Shown piece after piece: positions 44,285 through 52,837 of a stretch of DNA of 64,000 nucleotides. Every line of letters starts with the position of its first letter. Position 1 is the stretch's first letter. Below the pieces are notes generated by a model. The model was not told the origin of the DNA and searched no databases. It saw nothing but the letters and a program-made list of their open reading frames with translations. The stretch lies in the NCBI GenBank assembly GCA_020444425.1, contig JAHLLB010000002.1, forward strand, positions 106,705-170,704. Reading direction: 5' to 3'. The translations under genes were made by a program, and so were the position numbers. The stretch comes from a bacterium. Lineage in GTDB: Bacteria > Electryoneota > Electryoneia > Electryoneales > Electryoneaceae.

Positions 44285-45505
44285 TTATCTTTGCCGCCGA
44301 ACAAACCAGCGTTCGGTGGAGCTGATCCCGATCTGAATCCCGTAGATCCGTTCTTTTGCCAAGTTGTCGGTGACCGTGCCACGCATATCGTAGGTCAGCG
44401 CAAATTCGAAGACGCCCCGGCCATATGCAATCGGCATGCCCATCCCGACGGCTGCCCCGTAGGTATACAACGGGTTTCCGCCTGCTCTAACATAATGCTG
44501 CTGATAGCGTAACCCAGCCCGGAAGGTCGCCTCTTCATACCACGGAACCAATGGCTCTCTGAGCGGGATGCGTTCAAATCCGAGTCCGACATCGACGCTG
44601 TTGTCGTACTCAAACTCGCTCGCGATCGAATGTTCGCTCTCTTTCCACGCGGTATAGTTGATTCTCGCCAGGGTGCGCAACCGACCGTAGTCGATGTAGC
44701 CACCCAGCCCCAGCGACAGCGGCATCTCGAACTGCTCGTCCGCAAACCCCACCGAGTCACCCGCCTGAATCGTAAGACTGGATGCTACATCCAGCATCGC
44801 CGGCGGACGAACGGTCAACGAAACGGCTGAATTCTGGCTTGGATGAGCGGTGAATCCGAGATTGACGCCAACACCGTTGATCTCATGCAGAATGTACCGG
44901 CCGGACCGGGAGAACGATCCTTGCTGGAAGTCAATCGTGACCAGTTCTTCCAGCTGCCCGAAGTAATAGTCCAACCCGATACCAACGTCAACCTTCTGTA
45001 GCACCTGGAACGCCAGCACAGCCCCGGCGCGTGACATGCCGCCGTTGCCCTGAACGCGGCGCAGCAGGTCGTACGTTTCAAGCGTATCGACCGGTTGTTC
45101 GATGTCGTAGGTGTCGCTGCGGTGAATCAGGTAGTCGTGATCGGTCAGCGCCTGGTAGTAGAAACCGAGACCAAACGACTTGTAAAATGGCAGCAGGAGA
45201 GCGGCATTCGGGAAAACGTAGTTGTCCGCGATATCCTCGCCGGTATAGTCCGACGCGTACACCTTGTTCGCGGCGAAGCTGACGGTGTATTTCGTCACAC
45301 CGTAGGATCGCCATGTGGCTGGGTTATCAATGGCAAAGTAGATAGAGTCGCTGAACGCCATATCGGAGCCGGCAAGGCCCACGCTGCGGGCGTTTCCGTT
45401 CTGCTGCCAGAGACCAACGCCGAGCGGACCGAACACGGACTCCGCCATCACCGGGACAGCGGCGAACAGGATCATCAGAGTGATGCTGAGCAGGCGTTTC
45501 ATCAT
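44285..45505 (-). CDS. outer-membrane beta-barrel protein (FadL/PorV-like)
   Basis: A 406-residue outer-membrane protein: signal peptide MMKRLLSITLMILFAAVPVMA, then a Gly-rich opening GPLGVGLWQQNGNARSVGLAGSDMAFSDSIYFAIDNPATW that is typical of PorV/FadL and UPF0164 families (NARSxGLGG..A and NPA). Alternating aromatic strands continue to the end, about 14 in number, finishing in RIYGIQIGISSTERWF. In FCB bacteria PorV-type barrels carry T9SS substrates; that role is possible here given the sorting-domain proteins nearby, but not shown. It overlaps the upstream lipoprotein gene by ATGA and lies just upstream of the TPR gene. Confidence 0.85.
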   Translation of the reverse strand: MMKRLLSITLMILFAAVPVMAESVFGPLGVGLWQQNGNARSVGLAGSDMAFSDSIYFAIDNPATWRSYGVTKYTVSFAANKVYASDYTGEDIADNYVFPNAALLLPFYKSFGLGFYYQALTDHDYLIHRSDTYDIEQPVDTLETYDLLRRVQGNGGMSRAGAVLAFQVLQKVDVGIGLDYYFGQLEELVTIDFQQGSFSRSGRYILHEINGVGVNLGFTAHPSQNSAVSLTVRPPAMLDVASSLTIQAGDSVGFADEQFEMPLSLGLGGYIDYGRLRTLARINYTAWKESEHSIASEFEYDNSVDVGLGFERIPLREPLVPWYEEATFRAGLRYQQHYVRAGGNPLYTYGAAVGMGMPIAYGRGVFEFALTYDMRGTVTDNLAKERIYGIQIGISSTERWFVRRQR

Positions 45506-46710
45506 GGCTTCTGGAACTCGGTGTACACTACGTGGAAATATGGCCGGTACTCAGGATCAACGGCATCTGTACCGGCAAAGAAAGCACGGCGCGACAAGGT
45601 AATCCCGGTAACCACCGCACGGATGTCAACGCCGAAATTGGTTTCCGGCAGCGCAGCCCATTGACGGGCAATCGGGGTCACATTGATCCGCACCTGGCCG
45701 GTGCTATCAGGAACGAAATAGGCAAGCTGTGAGCTCGTACCGACGATAATGGTATCCGGATCCGCAGTCCATTCCTCTGTGACATCATACCACGTCATCG
45801 AGGAAGGGCTTCCGAGCTGGCGATCCCAGTCACTGTCGTGCGTGATCACCAGGTCCACTCGGTTGATACTGTGCTGCGCCGGATCAATCCCCGTGAAATC
45901 GCCCTGGAACAGCATGTCTCGCGCGTATCCCTGCGAATAGACCACCCGGTCCGGATCAGCCGGCAACGCGCTGTCGTCGGTGTACCAGGTCGTGTACAGG
46001 GGATTGACGTACAACGTCGTGTCTACCAGCGTGTCTTCGTTGACCACGAACGTTCCGGAAGCGGACAGACGCGGCAGATAATCCGCATCCGATGAACTGG
46101 AGTAGGTCACGAATCGCTTGATGAACGTGGCCTGATCCAACGGCCGGATGTACAACAGCAACGAGTCGAGGGTTAATGTGTCCAGCGACATGGTGAACTC
46201 ATTGACCTCGAAGGTGTCGAGGTCGCCGTCCACCGTCCCCAGCAACACGGTGTCAATCGGAGTCTTCTCGATCGTCTGCGCGTAATCATAATCCTGAGTG
46301 TAGGGGACAAACGACTCCTCGAACCGGAGCAATTCAGCGGACCATTCCTCGCTCGGATCAATATTGTCCGCATCGACGTATCCATTGCTCCACAGATGGA
46401 TGCGGGCCGAATCAAGCTCAAGGACCTCACCCAGGTTTGCGAAGTTGGTAAACCACAGGATGATGTCCGAGTGGTACCCGTCCTCTTCGCCCAGATGCAA
46501 CTGGGTTGAGCTGAATTTGACGCGATCACCGCGATCGTACGTGGAGAAGACGTCTGCGGCAATGGTCAATTCCTTGATCTCGCCGTCTTCGTCACCCCCG
46601 ACCAGGTTCTTCCCCACTCCCTTGTCAAATTCAGCGCAGGACCACATGGCCAACGCCATCAGGAGGACGAACAGAACACTGAGCCGGGATCGGTTTGCTG
46701 GTTGGGTCAT
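45502..46710 (-). CDS. beta-rich outer-membrane lipoprotein
   Basis: A 402-residue lipoprotein (signal MTQPANRSRLSVLFVLLMALAMWSC, lipobox ending MWSC). The mature part is Asp/Thr-rich and made of beta-strands; it repeats a DSARIHLWSNGYVD/SLDTLTLDSLLLYIRPL-type module, recalling the DNRLRE-type and DUF4270-like surface lipoproteins of FCB bacteria that form large jelly-roll domains. No catalytic motif. ATG 46710 is chosen because it gives the lipoprotein signal; the frame remains open to 46881. A -35/-10 pair lies 81-109 bases upstream. It heads a probable three-gene unit with the barrel protein and the TPR lipoprotein. Confidence 0.8.
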   Translation of the reverse strand: MTQPANRSRLSVLFVLLMALAMWSCAEFDKGVGKNLVGGDEDGEIKELTIAADVFSTYDRGDRVKFSSTQLHLGEEDGYHSDIILWFTNFANLGEVLELDSARIHLWSNGYVDADNIDPSEEWSAELLRFEESFVPYTQDYDYAQTIEKTPIDTVLLGTVDGDLDTFEVNEFTMSLDTLTLDSLLLYIRPLDQATFIKRFVTYSSSSDADYLPRLSASGTFVVNEDTLVDTTLYVNPLYTTWYTDDSALPADPDRVVYSQGYARDMLFQGDFTGIDPAQHSINRVDLVITHDSDWDRQLGSPSSMTWYDVTEEWTADPDTIIVGTSSQLAYFVPDSTGQVRINVTPIARQWAALPETNFGVDIRAVVTGITLSRRAFFAGTDAVDPEYRPYFHVVYTEFQKP

Positions 46711-46790
46711 AATTTCGATGTGAATCCTGCTTTGCCGGATTGTACGGCATTCGGCGGATACGTTTTGCCCGCTGCCTGTAAGATCGGGCC

Positions 46791-46819
46791 AATTTAGGTC
46801 AGGCGTGCGAGTGACGCAA
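46791..46819 (-). promoter_or_regulatory. predicted promoter of the lipoprotein-OMP-TPR unit
   Basis: Minus strand: -35 TTGCGT (46819-46814), 17-base spacer, -10 TAAATT (46796-46791), about 80 bases before the lipoprotein ATG. Confidence 0.5.
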
Positions 46820-46925
46820 GAAAGCTGTTCGTTTCGCTCGCGCGCTGGTTGCCGAAACCCACCTGCCCGAAGGTTATACACGGCAATGCATGAACAGTGC
46901 CCGGACCTGTCTCTCTCGCTCTCAC

Positions 46926-46957
46926 GAAAAACCCCCGCACAAACGTGTGCGGGGGTT
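46926..46957 (-). terminator. intrinsic terminator of the C25-like protein gene
   Basis: A strong 11-bp stem AACCCCCGCAC (46930-46940)/GTGCGGGGGTT (46947-46957) with a 6-base loop; minus-strand tail TTTTTCG. It begins 23 bases after the stop. Confidence 0.92.
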
Positions 46958-46979
46958 GAATTTGAATACGTCCGCGCGA

Positions 46980-49900
46980 TTAACGCAGCAGAACCACCTT
47001 GCGGCTTTCCTGCATCGGACCAGCCGAGAAGCGCAAGAAGTAGATGCCGCTGGCCATGTTGTCGCCGTTGATCATCAGCTGATGATGTCCGGCATTCATC
47101 ATGCCATTGTGCAACGTCGCGACCTTCTGGCCGAGCACGTTGTACAGCACAGCCTTCACGTCCGTCGCTTCCAGCGTCGAGAACTGCACGGTGGCGGTCG
47201 GGTTGAACGGGTTCGGGTAAACACCGTCAAACTCCCACGCCAACGGACGCAGTTCCGTGCCCTCACCCACCACAAATGTGGTCAGATCCTGATCCACGGT
47301 CAACGTGACCGGCAACCAGGTCGTGGGGACGAAGGTGTTGTTGTCGAAACGCAACCACGTGGAATACATGCCTTCCGGCAGATCCAGCGATGCCAGGCTG
47401 ACTTCCACGGTGAAGTCGCCACCGGCTGGTGTGACTTCACCCTCCGTGTTGAGGCTCATCCACGCGTTGTTCGGCGAGATCTCGTAGACCTCGACCACGT
47501 CGTCCATCTGCGATGCGTTGCGCAACTGGATGAACGTGAAGTAGAACGGGTTCCACAGGTACGTGATTTCCGTGTCCGTCAATCCAGCGATCATGCCACG
47601 CGGGATGTTGTAGACGAACAGGGTGTCACCTGTGGCGGTGTTCATCTTCATCACGGTCACATCAACGTAGTACGTCTCCTGCAGTGTGAACCACAGGTTG
47701 TACCCATCCGGATCGTCCTTGTGATAGCTGAGCGACCGAATCGTCATGTCCAGATCGTACGAACCGACGAAGTTACCTGAGCGGTTCATCGCGTAGATAG
47801 GACCGTCCACCTGGCCCATCCAGAACACGTCGTTGTCGTGATCGTAGGTCAACATGTTAACGGTGGCAAGCGTTGCCGGAATGTCGATCGTATCGATCAA
47901 CGAAATGTCATGCGTCGTTTCGTTGTACTCGATCTGATGCAACATGCCATCGTCGACGCCATAGATGTAATTACCATCAGACGTCAGGCAGAGGAAGCCG
48001 TTCGTCGACGGATTCGTAACCGGCTGCGCATAGCTCTGGACGATGTTGCCGTCCAGGGTAATGCGATACAGCCCGTTCGGGTTCTGGTTGTTGTTGCCGC
48101 CGGAGACCCAGTAGAATCCCCTGTGCAACGTGATCCCGTAGTTGCGGTTTTCCGGTCCGGTCAGCTGGAACTCATCGAGCAGATCCCAGGCAGCGTCCGG
48201 TTCCGGATTCGGACCGGTGTTGTCCATCTCCACGGTCCAGGTCAACTCACCATCGCCCGGGTTGCTGACAACGACGTTCGCCGTGGTCGTTTCTCCCGGC
48301 GGGAGGATTTCGTTGATTTCCGCTACGGACAATTCGAATTCAGGCGCGGTTACGGCAAAGTCCTGCACCGTGATCAGACCTTCCTCAACGACGATTTCAG
48401 TCGTCTGCGGGTTGATGCCCTGCAGCTCTACGACCAGGTCATGCGTACCGATGACGACGTCGTAGATCTCGTAATGGCCCTGATCGTCCGTGTAGCCGAA
48501 GTAGGCGTTGTCACTGGTGCGAACCAGAGCGCCTTCCACCGGACCACCACCCGTCGCGAAAGTCACATCACCGGTAACAATACCCGTGATCAGCGCGGCC
48601 TGGGTTGTGATCAGAATCGCGCGGCCGTCGCAGATGGTTGCGTTTGGCGGCGTGTCGTTGCCATCCCAGTACGCAATCTGCAAACCATCCGTCTGATCGT
48701 GGTTTTCAACTCCGACGGTCGCATACGCGTTATCGAAGCTTTCACCGGTCGTGTGCGTCACGTCCTCATACTGGAAGAGGATGTTGTTGTCGCCGGTAAT
48801 CGTAATGTGTTCACCGACCTGATCGTAAACGATCATCTGGAAGGTGTTCCACGCCGACGGGTTGCTCCACACATACACGTCCGCAACCGAATACCACTCA
48901 ATGATGTAGCGGCCGTTGGGTTCGTCGTAGTAGTGATAGACACCACTGTACTGGCCGTCGACCATGCGGTCATCCCAGTACGGTGCGATCATGTAGTTCG
49001 GACCCACTGGGCTCGGAATCGGCCAGTTACGCGGGGTGCGCATGTCGCCCTGGTTGCCCATCGCGACGAAACCGTTGCACGTAATCGTCATCTGGTCAAA
49101 ATCAACACCGTAGTACTTCATGGTGAACGGCAGATCGACGACGACCGCGTCGTCATCTTCCTCACCGTTGTCGTTGATCGCCAGCGCCGAACCATCGTAG
49201 TCGTTACCGCCGACATTCGGATTAATCTCAACCCAGTCAAATACCGGGGCGATATCATAATCCGTGTCGCGGTTATCGAAGGCGATGTAGCCGTACCCAT
49301 CCGGGCCAACCGGATCCGTCGTCGTCGCGGTACCGAGCTGAATCTTCACGTTTACCGAGTCGCGGAAGCCGTCAGCGTTACCAACGACGAGGAACGCGTC
49401 TGCCGGATAGCCCCTGAAGGATTCCGGATGCGCGGTGATCGTGTGCGTCGTTGTTCCTGTCTGACCCACCGGCACAGCCGGGAATGCAATCTGGCCGCTG
49501 TTGACCGTCAGGTACGGATCGTCACTGACCAACTGACAGAATCCACCGCCACCGTTCGTCAGCCCGATGTTCGCTACTGAGAGGTCGATGTCAACCGTCG
49601 CGCCCGGAACAATCGTACCAGCCGGATCCTGGTTAACGTAGGTGTATTCCGGCGCGTGAATCTTGAAGGTGAACACGTCTGTCTGCAGCACGTTCGGCTG
49701 GCCGCCGCCTTGCGGCATGACGCCAATTCCGATTTCTCCATCCACAACCCAGCCGCTCTGTGCATCGTCCGCGATCTGCATCAGCGCCAGGCTGGTTGCA
49801 GACTGAATCTGGCCGGGACCGATGTTGCCGACGCGAGCGATGCCGCCGGTCTGTTCCACCATCGGATCATCCGTGGTGAAAATAGCGCCGATACGTGGCG

Positions 49901-51989
49901 CGGTGAACGGGTACAGGTTGTGCAGCGTCAGGTACAGGCCGACAATTTCGCCCGGTTCGGCGAGACCGTTACCGTTACCCTGCGAGCCCGCCTGCCCGTT
50001 ATCGATGACCTGGACTTCACGCACAGCCATCAGCTGGGTGACTTCCACCGGGACATCGGTACGATACGGCTGGAAGTTCTGCGCGGTCACAGTCAGCTTG
50101 GCCATGCCCTCTGCGATGAATTCCGGATCGAGGACGATGCGTCCCATGGCGTCTGTTTCGCCAAACGCGACCGTATCATCTTCAGCATCGTTCTTGTAGA
50201 GACAGACCCAGGCGTCCGGTACCGGCTGCCCGTTACCGTCACGTACTTCAATCTCGAAGCCGTGGCGACCGTAGTTCAGTGCGCTGGGGTGTATGACTTC
50301 GATATCCTGCGGGATATCGGTCCACAGCCACACGGTCGGGTCACCCATCAGGTTGGTCCACTCCGAGAAGCTTGATACCTGCGACGGAGCGTGGTCGATG
50401 AAGGCGTTGTACAAGTTCACCTTCGACCAGAAAATGTCACCGCCCATTTCGGGGTTGCGAAGCACCATGTTCGAGAAAATGGCACCGCCTGACAACGCGT
50501 TGTTGTAGCGCGTATGCGTGGAGGACGTCGCAATTGAAATCGCGCCAATACCACCGGTCGGTTCATTGACTGAACCCGCGCGCATCCAGGCTTCGTTTTT
50601 ACCTAGACCGTTGGTCCAGTTGCCGGTACCACAGGTCATGTGGACGACCATGCAGGGCTTGAAATAGTTCGTCAGGGCAAAAATCTCGCTCGGATCAAGA
50701 CCCGTATTGATATACCCGCGATAGTTGTAGAACGTGACACCGGCATTGATCGCAAGGATGCTGGCGTTGTTCACCCCGCCCTGGGTATACCAGGCGGTGT
50801 CGACCTGGGTGTAGCCGATGTCGAGCATCGCGTGACGCGCGTAACGGCCAAGGTAAATCGTGGAGACGCCGGAGCTGGCGGAACCTGCGGCCACCATGCC
50901 GCGCTTGTACCAACCGGTTTCATCCATGTACGGGTCACGTTCGTAGAACATGACTTTGTTCTTGTAAGCGATCAGGTCGGTTTGGGATTCCACACTGATA
51001 CGTCCGACACCCGCTTCCGGAAGCTCGTCGTTCCCTTCGAGCTTGACGTAATAATGGTCACCGTAGCCTGATCCTGGCGGTGTTGAGTAGATACCACCGT
51101 TGTCACCAACAATGACTACCCAGTCGAATTTCTCGTCCGAACTGTCCCAGCGGGACTGAAGCTCAGCTTTGATCGAACTGCTCGACCAGGCTGTACCTGC
51201 ATCGGTGATGAACTCGAGTTTGTAGCCCTTCTGACGCTTCCACTCGATCCACTCGGCAAGCTGTGTCTTCGCGGTTTCCTTGCAGACGACCTGCACGCCA
51301 CCACGATAGACCTCGAAATCGTCCAGTTCGTTGGAATCCCAATCGAGGAACTGTTCGTAGAAGCTGAGGTACGTTTTGCTTAACCTGGTCGGGTAAGAAT
51401 CCAGTTCGTTGATTCCTTCACCGCCGTACTGGATGTCGACTTGGATATCACTGTAGACTCGAACTTCGTTCAGGTACGGGTTAACCTGCACCGGGTAGGT
51501 GACGAGGTTGGCAATACGGAACCGGCGCGCGATCGCCGGATCGGTGACCTCGGCCAGTGTACCCGGATACCATGCATCAATCGACGGATCCAACTCACCG
51601 AAGATGGGTTCGTCACCATCCATGTTCATCAGGGTGGCGTATTCGAGTCCGGTGAACGTTTCATAGGTCGCATCGAGCACGACCGCTTCCGCACCACCGG
51701 TCATCGGCATGCGAAACATGCGGCTCAGCATTGGAACCGGGGGTGCTCCTTCCACCTGCAGCATGCCGCCGCCGGGGATCTCCAACACCTGGCCCCAACC
51801 ATCACCGACTGGAACATCAGCGATTTCGGGAGCAGCAATTTCCAGCGACACGCTCATGCCGTCCGCGCGTTTCTGGATATCAGCTGCGTGCATCAAGTCT
51901 GCCTGCATCTCCGTCACGTTTGCTGCTGCAAATGCCGTCGTGGCAAGCAGGCTGGCAAGTAGTATCCCTAACAATCCCTTCCAGCTCAT
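46980..51989 (-). CDS. gingipain-like (C25) secreted protein with T9SS sorting domain
   Basis: A 1669-residue secreted protein. Signal peptide MSWKGLLGILLASLLATTAFA; an N-terminal pro-region; a C25-like region (~residues 230-560) with FDWVVIVGDNGG, DHYYVKLEGND, VGRISVES and the Cys453 motif HMTCGTGNW. Where C25 enzymes have the catalytic His (GHG), this has NYRGYIN with Tyr426. An Ig-like domain follows (~570-650), then adhesin-like beta regions, a carboxypeptidase-regulatory-like domain (~1135-1212), a WD/propeller-like stretch (~1290-1540) and a C-terminal Por/T9SS sorting domain from YPNPFNPTATV to KVVLLR (~1585-1669). GGAGG sits 7 bases before ATG 51989. It may be a protease with a changed active site or a catalytically dead surface protein. 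Confidence 0.9.
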   Translation of the reverse strand: MSWKGLLGILLASLLATTAFAAANVTEMQADLMHAADIQKRADGMSVSLEIAAPEIADVPVGDGWGQVLEIPGGGMLQVEGAPPVPMLSRMFRMPMTGGAEAVVLDATYETFTGLEYATLMNMDGDEPIFGELDPSIDAWYPGTLAEVTDPAIARRFRIANLVTYPVQVNPYLNEVRVYSDIQVDIQYGGEGINELDSYPTRLSKTYLSFYEQFLDWDSNELDDFEVYRGGVQVVCKETAKTQLAEWIEWKRQKGYKLEFITDAGTAWSSSSIKAELQSRWDSSDEKFDWVVIVGDNGGIYSTPPGSGYGDHYYVKLEGNDELPEAGVGRISVESQTDLIAYKNKVMFYERDPYMDETGWYKRGMVAAGSASSGVSTIYLGRYARHAMLDIGYTQVDTAWYTQGGVNNASILAINAGVTFYNYRGYINTGLDPSEIFALTNYFKPCMVVHMTCGTGNWTNGLGKNEAWMRAGSVNEPTGGIGAISIATSSTHTRYNNALSGGAIFSNMVLRNPEMGGDIFWSKVNLYNAFIDHAPSQVSSFSEWTNLMGDPTVWLWTDIPQDIEVIHPSALNYGRHGFEIEVRDGNGQPVPDAWVCLYKNDAEDDTVAFGETDAMGRIVLDPEFIAEGMAKLTVTAQNFQPYRTDVPVEVTQLMAVREVQVIDNGQAGSQGNGNGLAEPGEIVGLYLTLHNLYPFTAPRIGAIFTTDDPMVEQTGGIARVGNIGPGQIQSATSLALMQIADDAQSGWVVDGEIGIGVMPQGGGQPNVLQTDVFTFKIHAPEYTYVNQDPAGTIVPGATVDIDLSVANIGLTNGGGGFCQLVSDDPYLTVNSGQIAFPAVPVGQTGTTTHTITAHPESFRGYPADAFLVVGNADGFRDSVNVKIQLGTATTTDPVGPDGYGYIAFDNRDTDYDIAPVFDWVEINPNVGGNDYDGSALAINDNGEEDDDAVVVDLPFTMKYYGVDFDQMTITCNGFVAMGNQGDMRTPRNWPIPSPVGPNYMIAPYWDDRMVDGQYSGVYHYYDEPNGRYIIEWYSVADVYVWSNPSAWNTFQMIVYDQVGEHITITGDNNILFQYEDVTHTTGESFDNAYATVGVENHDQTDGLQIAYWDGNDTPPNATICDGRAILITTQAALITGIVTGDVTFATGGGPVEGALVRTSDNAYFGYTDDQGHYEIYDVVIGTHDLVVELQGINPQTTEIVVEEGLITVQDFAVTAPEFELSVAEINEILPPGETTTANVVVSNPGDGELTWTVEMDNTGPNPEPDAAWDLLDEFQLTGPENRNYGITLHRGFYWVSGGNNNQNPNGLYRITLDGNIVQSYAQPVTNPSTNGFLCLTSDGNYIYGVDDGMLHQIEYNETTHDISLIDTIDIPATLATVNMLTYDHDNDVFWMGQVDGPIYAMNRSGNFVGSYDLDMTIRSLSYHKDDPDGYNLWFTLQETYYVDVTVMKMNTATGDTLFVYNIPRGMIAGLTDTEITYLWNPFYFTFIQLRNASQMDDVVEVYEISPNNAWMSLNTEGEVTPAGGDFTVEVSLASLDLPEGMYSTWLRFDNNTFVPTTWLPVTLTVDQDLTTFVVGEGTELRPLAWEFDGVYPNPFNPTATVQFSTLEATDVKAVLYNVLGQKVATLHNGMMNAGHHQLMINGDNMASGIYFLRFSAGPMQESRKVVLLR

Positions 51990-52006
51990 CGGCAATCCTC
52001 CAGATG

Positions 52007-52075
52007 AAAAAAGCACCACTATCGCTTATCGCAGCAAACCGTGCATCGACTCAAATCCAGGATGGCGATCGGTGC
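52007..52075 (-). promoter_or_regulatory. terminator-like hairpin in the C25 gene leader (possible attenuator)
   Basis: On the transcript GGTGC/GCACC arms are extended by GCGAT/ATCGC: on the plus strand GCACC 52013-52017 pairs with GGTGC 52071-52075, and ATCGC 52021-52025 with GCGAT 52065-52069. Directly after the stem come six T (52012-52007), and 5 bases later the ribosome-binding site of the C25 gene. The hairpin lies downstream of the best promoter, so it is part of the leader. The large central loop (~39 bases) leaves room for alternative pairing. Confidence 0.5.
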
Positions 52076-52163
52076 AGTCTAACGCGGGGATATTCCCCAT
52101 TAAAAACTCGTAACCTCGCGTGCAGGACCCGCGCGCGCGAAGTGGTTTCACTCAATCGAACAC

Positions 52164-52192
52164 ATTATAGAGTCACACCAGCAGTGTTGCAA
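52164..52192 (-). promoter_or_regulatory. predicted strong promoter of the C25-like gene
   Basis: Minus strand: -35 TTGCAA (52192-52187), 17-base spacer, perfect -10 TATAAT (52169-52164). It gives a leader of about 165 bases containing a GGGGAATATCCCC hairpin (52085-52097) and the terminator-like hairpin next to the start codon. Confidence 0.75.
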
Positions 52193-52247
52193 CGAGAAAT
52201 GTGGATTTTGAAATAAAGAATCCAGCGCCTCGCTCCCTCCTCGAGGT

Positions 52248-52766
52248 TCATATTCTCATCGCACGAACTGCCTGATAAACCTGATCATAACAATCCCACA
52301 AATCTTGGCTGATTACGCGAGTTTGCCCGACAACGGGCATGAAATTGGTGTCTCCGTTCCAGCGTGGAACGATGTGTTGATGCAGGTGTGTCTCCAGCCC
52401 TGCTCCGGAGATGCGCCCGAGGTTCCACCCGAGGTTGAAGCCGTGCGGGTTGATCGTTTGTTGCAACGCGCTCAACGCCACCTGGGTCAAGAGACCGACC
52501 TCAGCCCAATCCTCAGCTTCCAGCTGCTGCATGTCCGCGACGTGACGTTTCGGCGCCACCATCAGGTGACCGTTGGTGTAGGGAAACCGGTTCATCAACA
52601 GGAGTGTGCGCTCACCACGATACAGCAGCAGGTGTTCGCGATCCTGCTCGGCGGGTGCGTTGACCATGTCGCAGATGAAACAGTCATGTACGCCTTGTGA
52701 GCTTTCCTTGATCCACGGCAGCCGCCATGGTGCCCAGAGACGTTTCAGCGCGCTCTCATCGTTCAT
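52248..52766 (-). CDS. HIT-family nucleotide hydrolase/phosphorylase
   Basis: A 172-residue histidine-triad protein. The HIT motif is HLHQHIVPRW (H-x-H-x-H), with the upstream NRFPYTNGHLMVAPKRHVAD core strand-helix. The N-terminal RLWAPWRLPWI and CFICDMV (CxxC) are typical of the bacterial branch annotated as AP4A phosphorylase-like or HIT hydrolases. The likely reaction is cleavage of adenosine-phosphate derivatives. It stands between the EF-G terminator and the C25 promoter. Confidence 0.93.
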   Translation of the reverse strand: MNDESALKRLWAPWRLPWIKESSQGVHDCFICDMVNAPAEQDREHLLLYRGERTLLLMNRFPYTNGHLMVAPKRHVADMQQLEAEDWAEVGLLTQVALSALQQTINPHGFNLGWNLGRISGAGLETHLHQHIVPRWNGDTNFMPVVGQTRVISQDLWDCYDQVYQAVRAMRI

Positions 52767-52795
52767 CTGAAAACCGTTGTCCTGTGGACAGACAA

Positions 52796-52822
52796 GAAGA
52801 AGCCGGGCTTGTGCCCGGCTTC
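52796..52822 (-). terminator. terminator of the EF-G-like gene
   Basis: Arms GAAGCCGGGC (52799-52808) and GCCCGGCTTC (52813-52822), 4-base loop; minus-strand tail TTCTTGTC is only partly T-rich. It starts 16 bases after the stop. Confidence 0.75.
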
Positions 52823-52837
52823 GAACTATGTGTCAGT

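Noticed and set aside
47838..49580. 580-codon plus-strand frame opposite the C25-like gene
   Set aside because: Rich in Arg, Val and Asp with no recognisable domain, and fully antisense to a gene with clear motifs.
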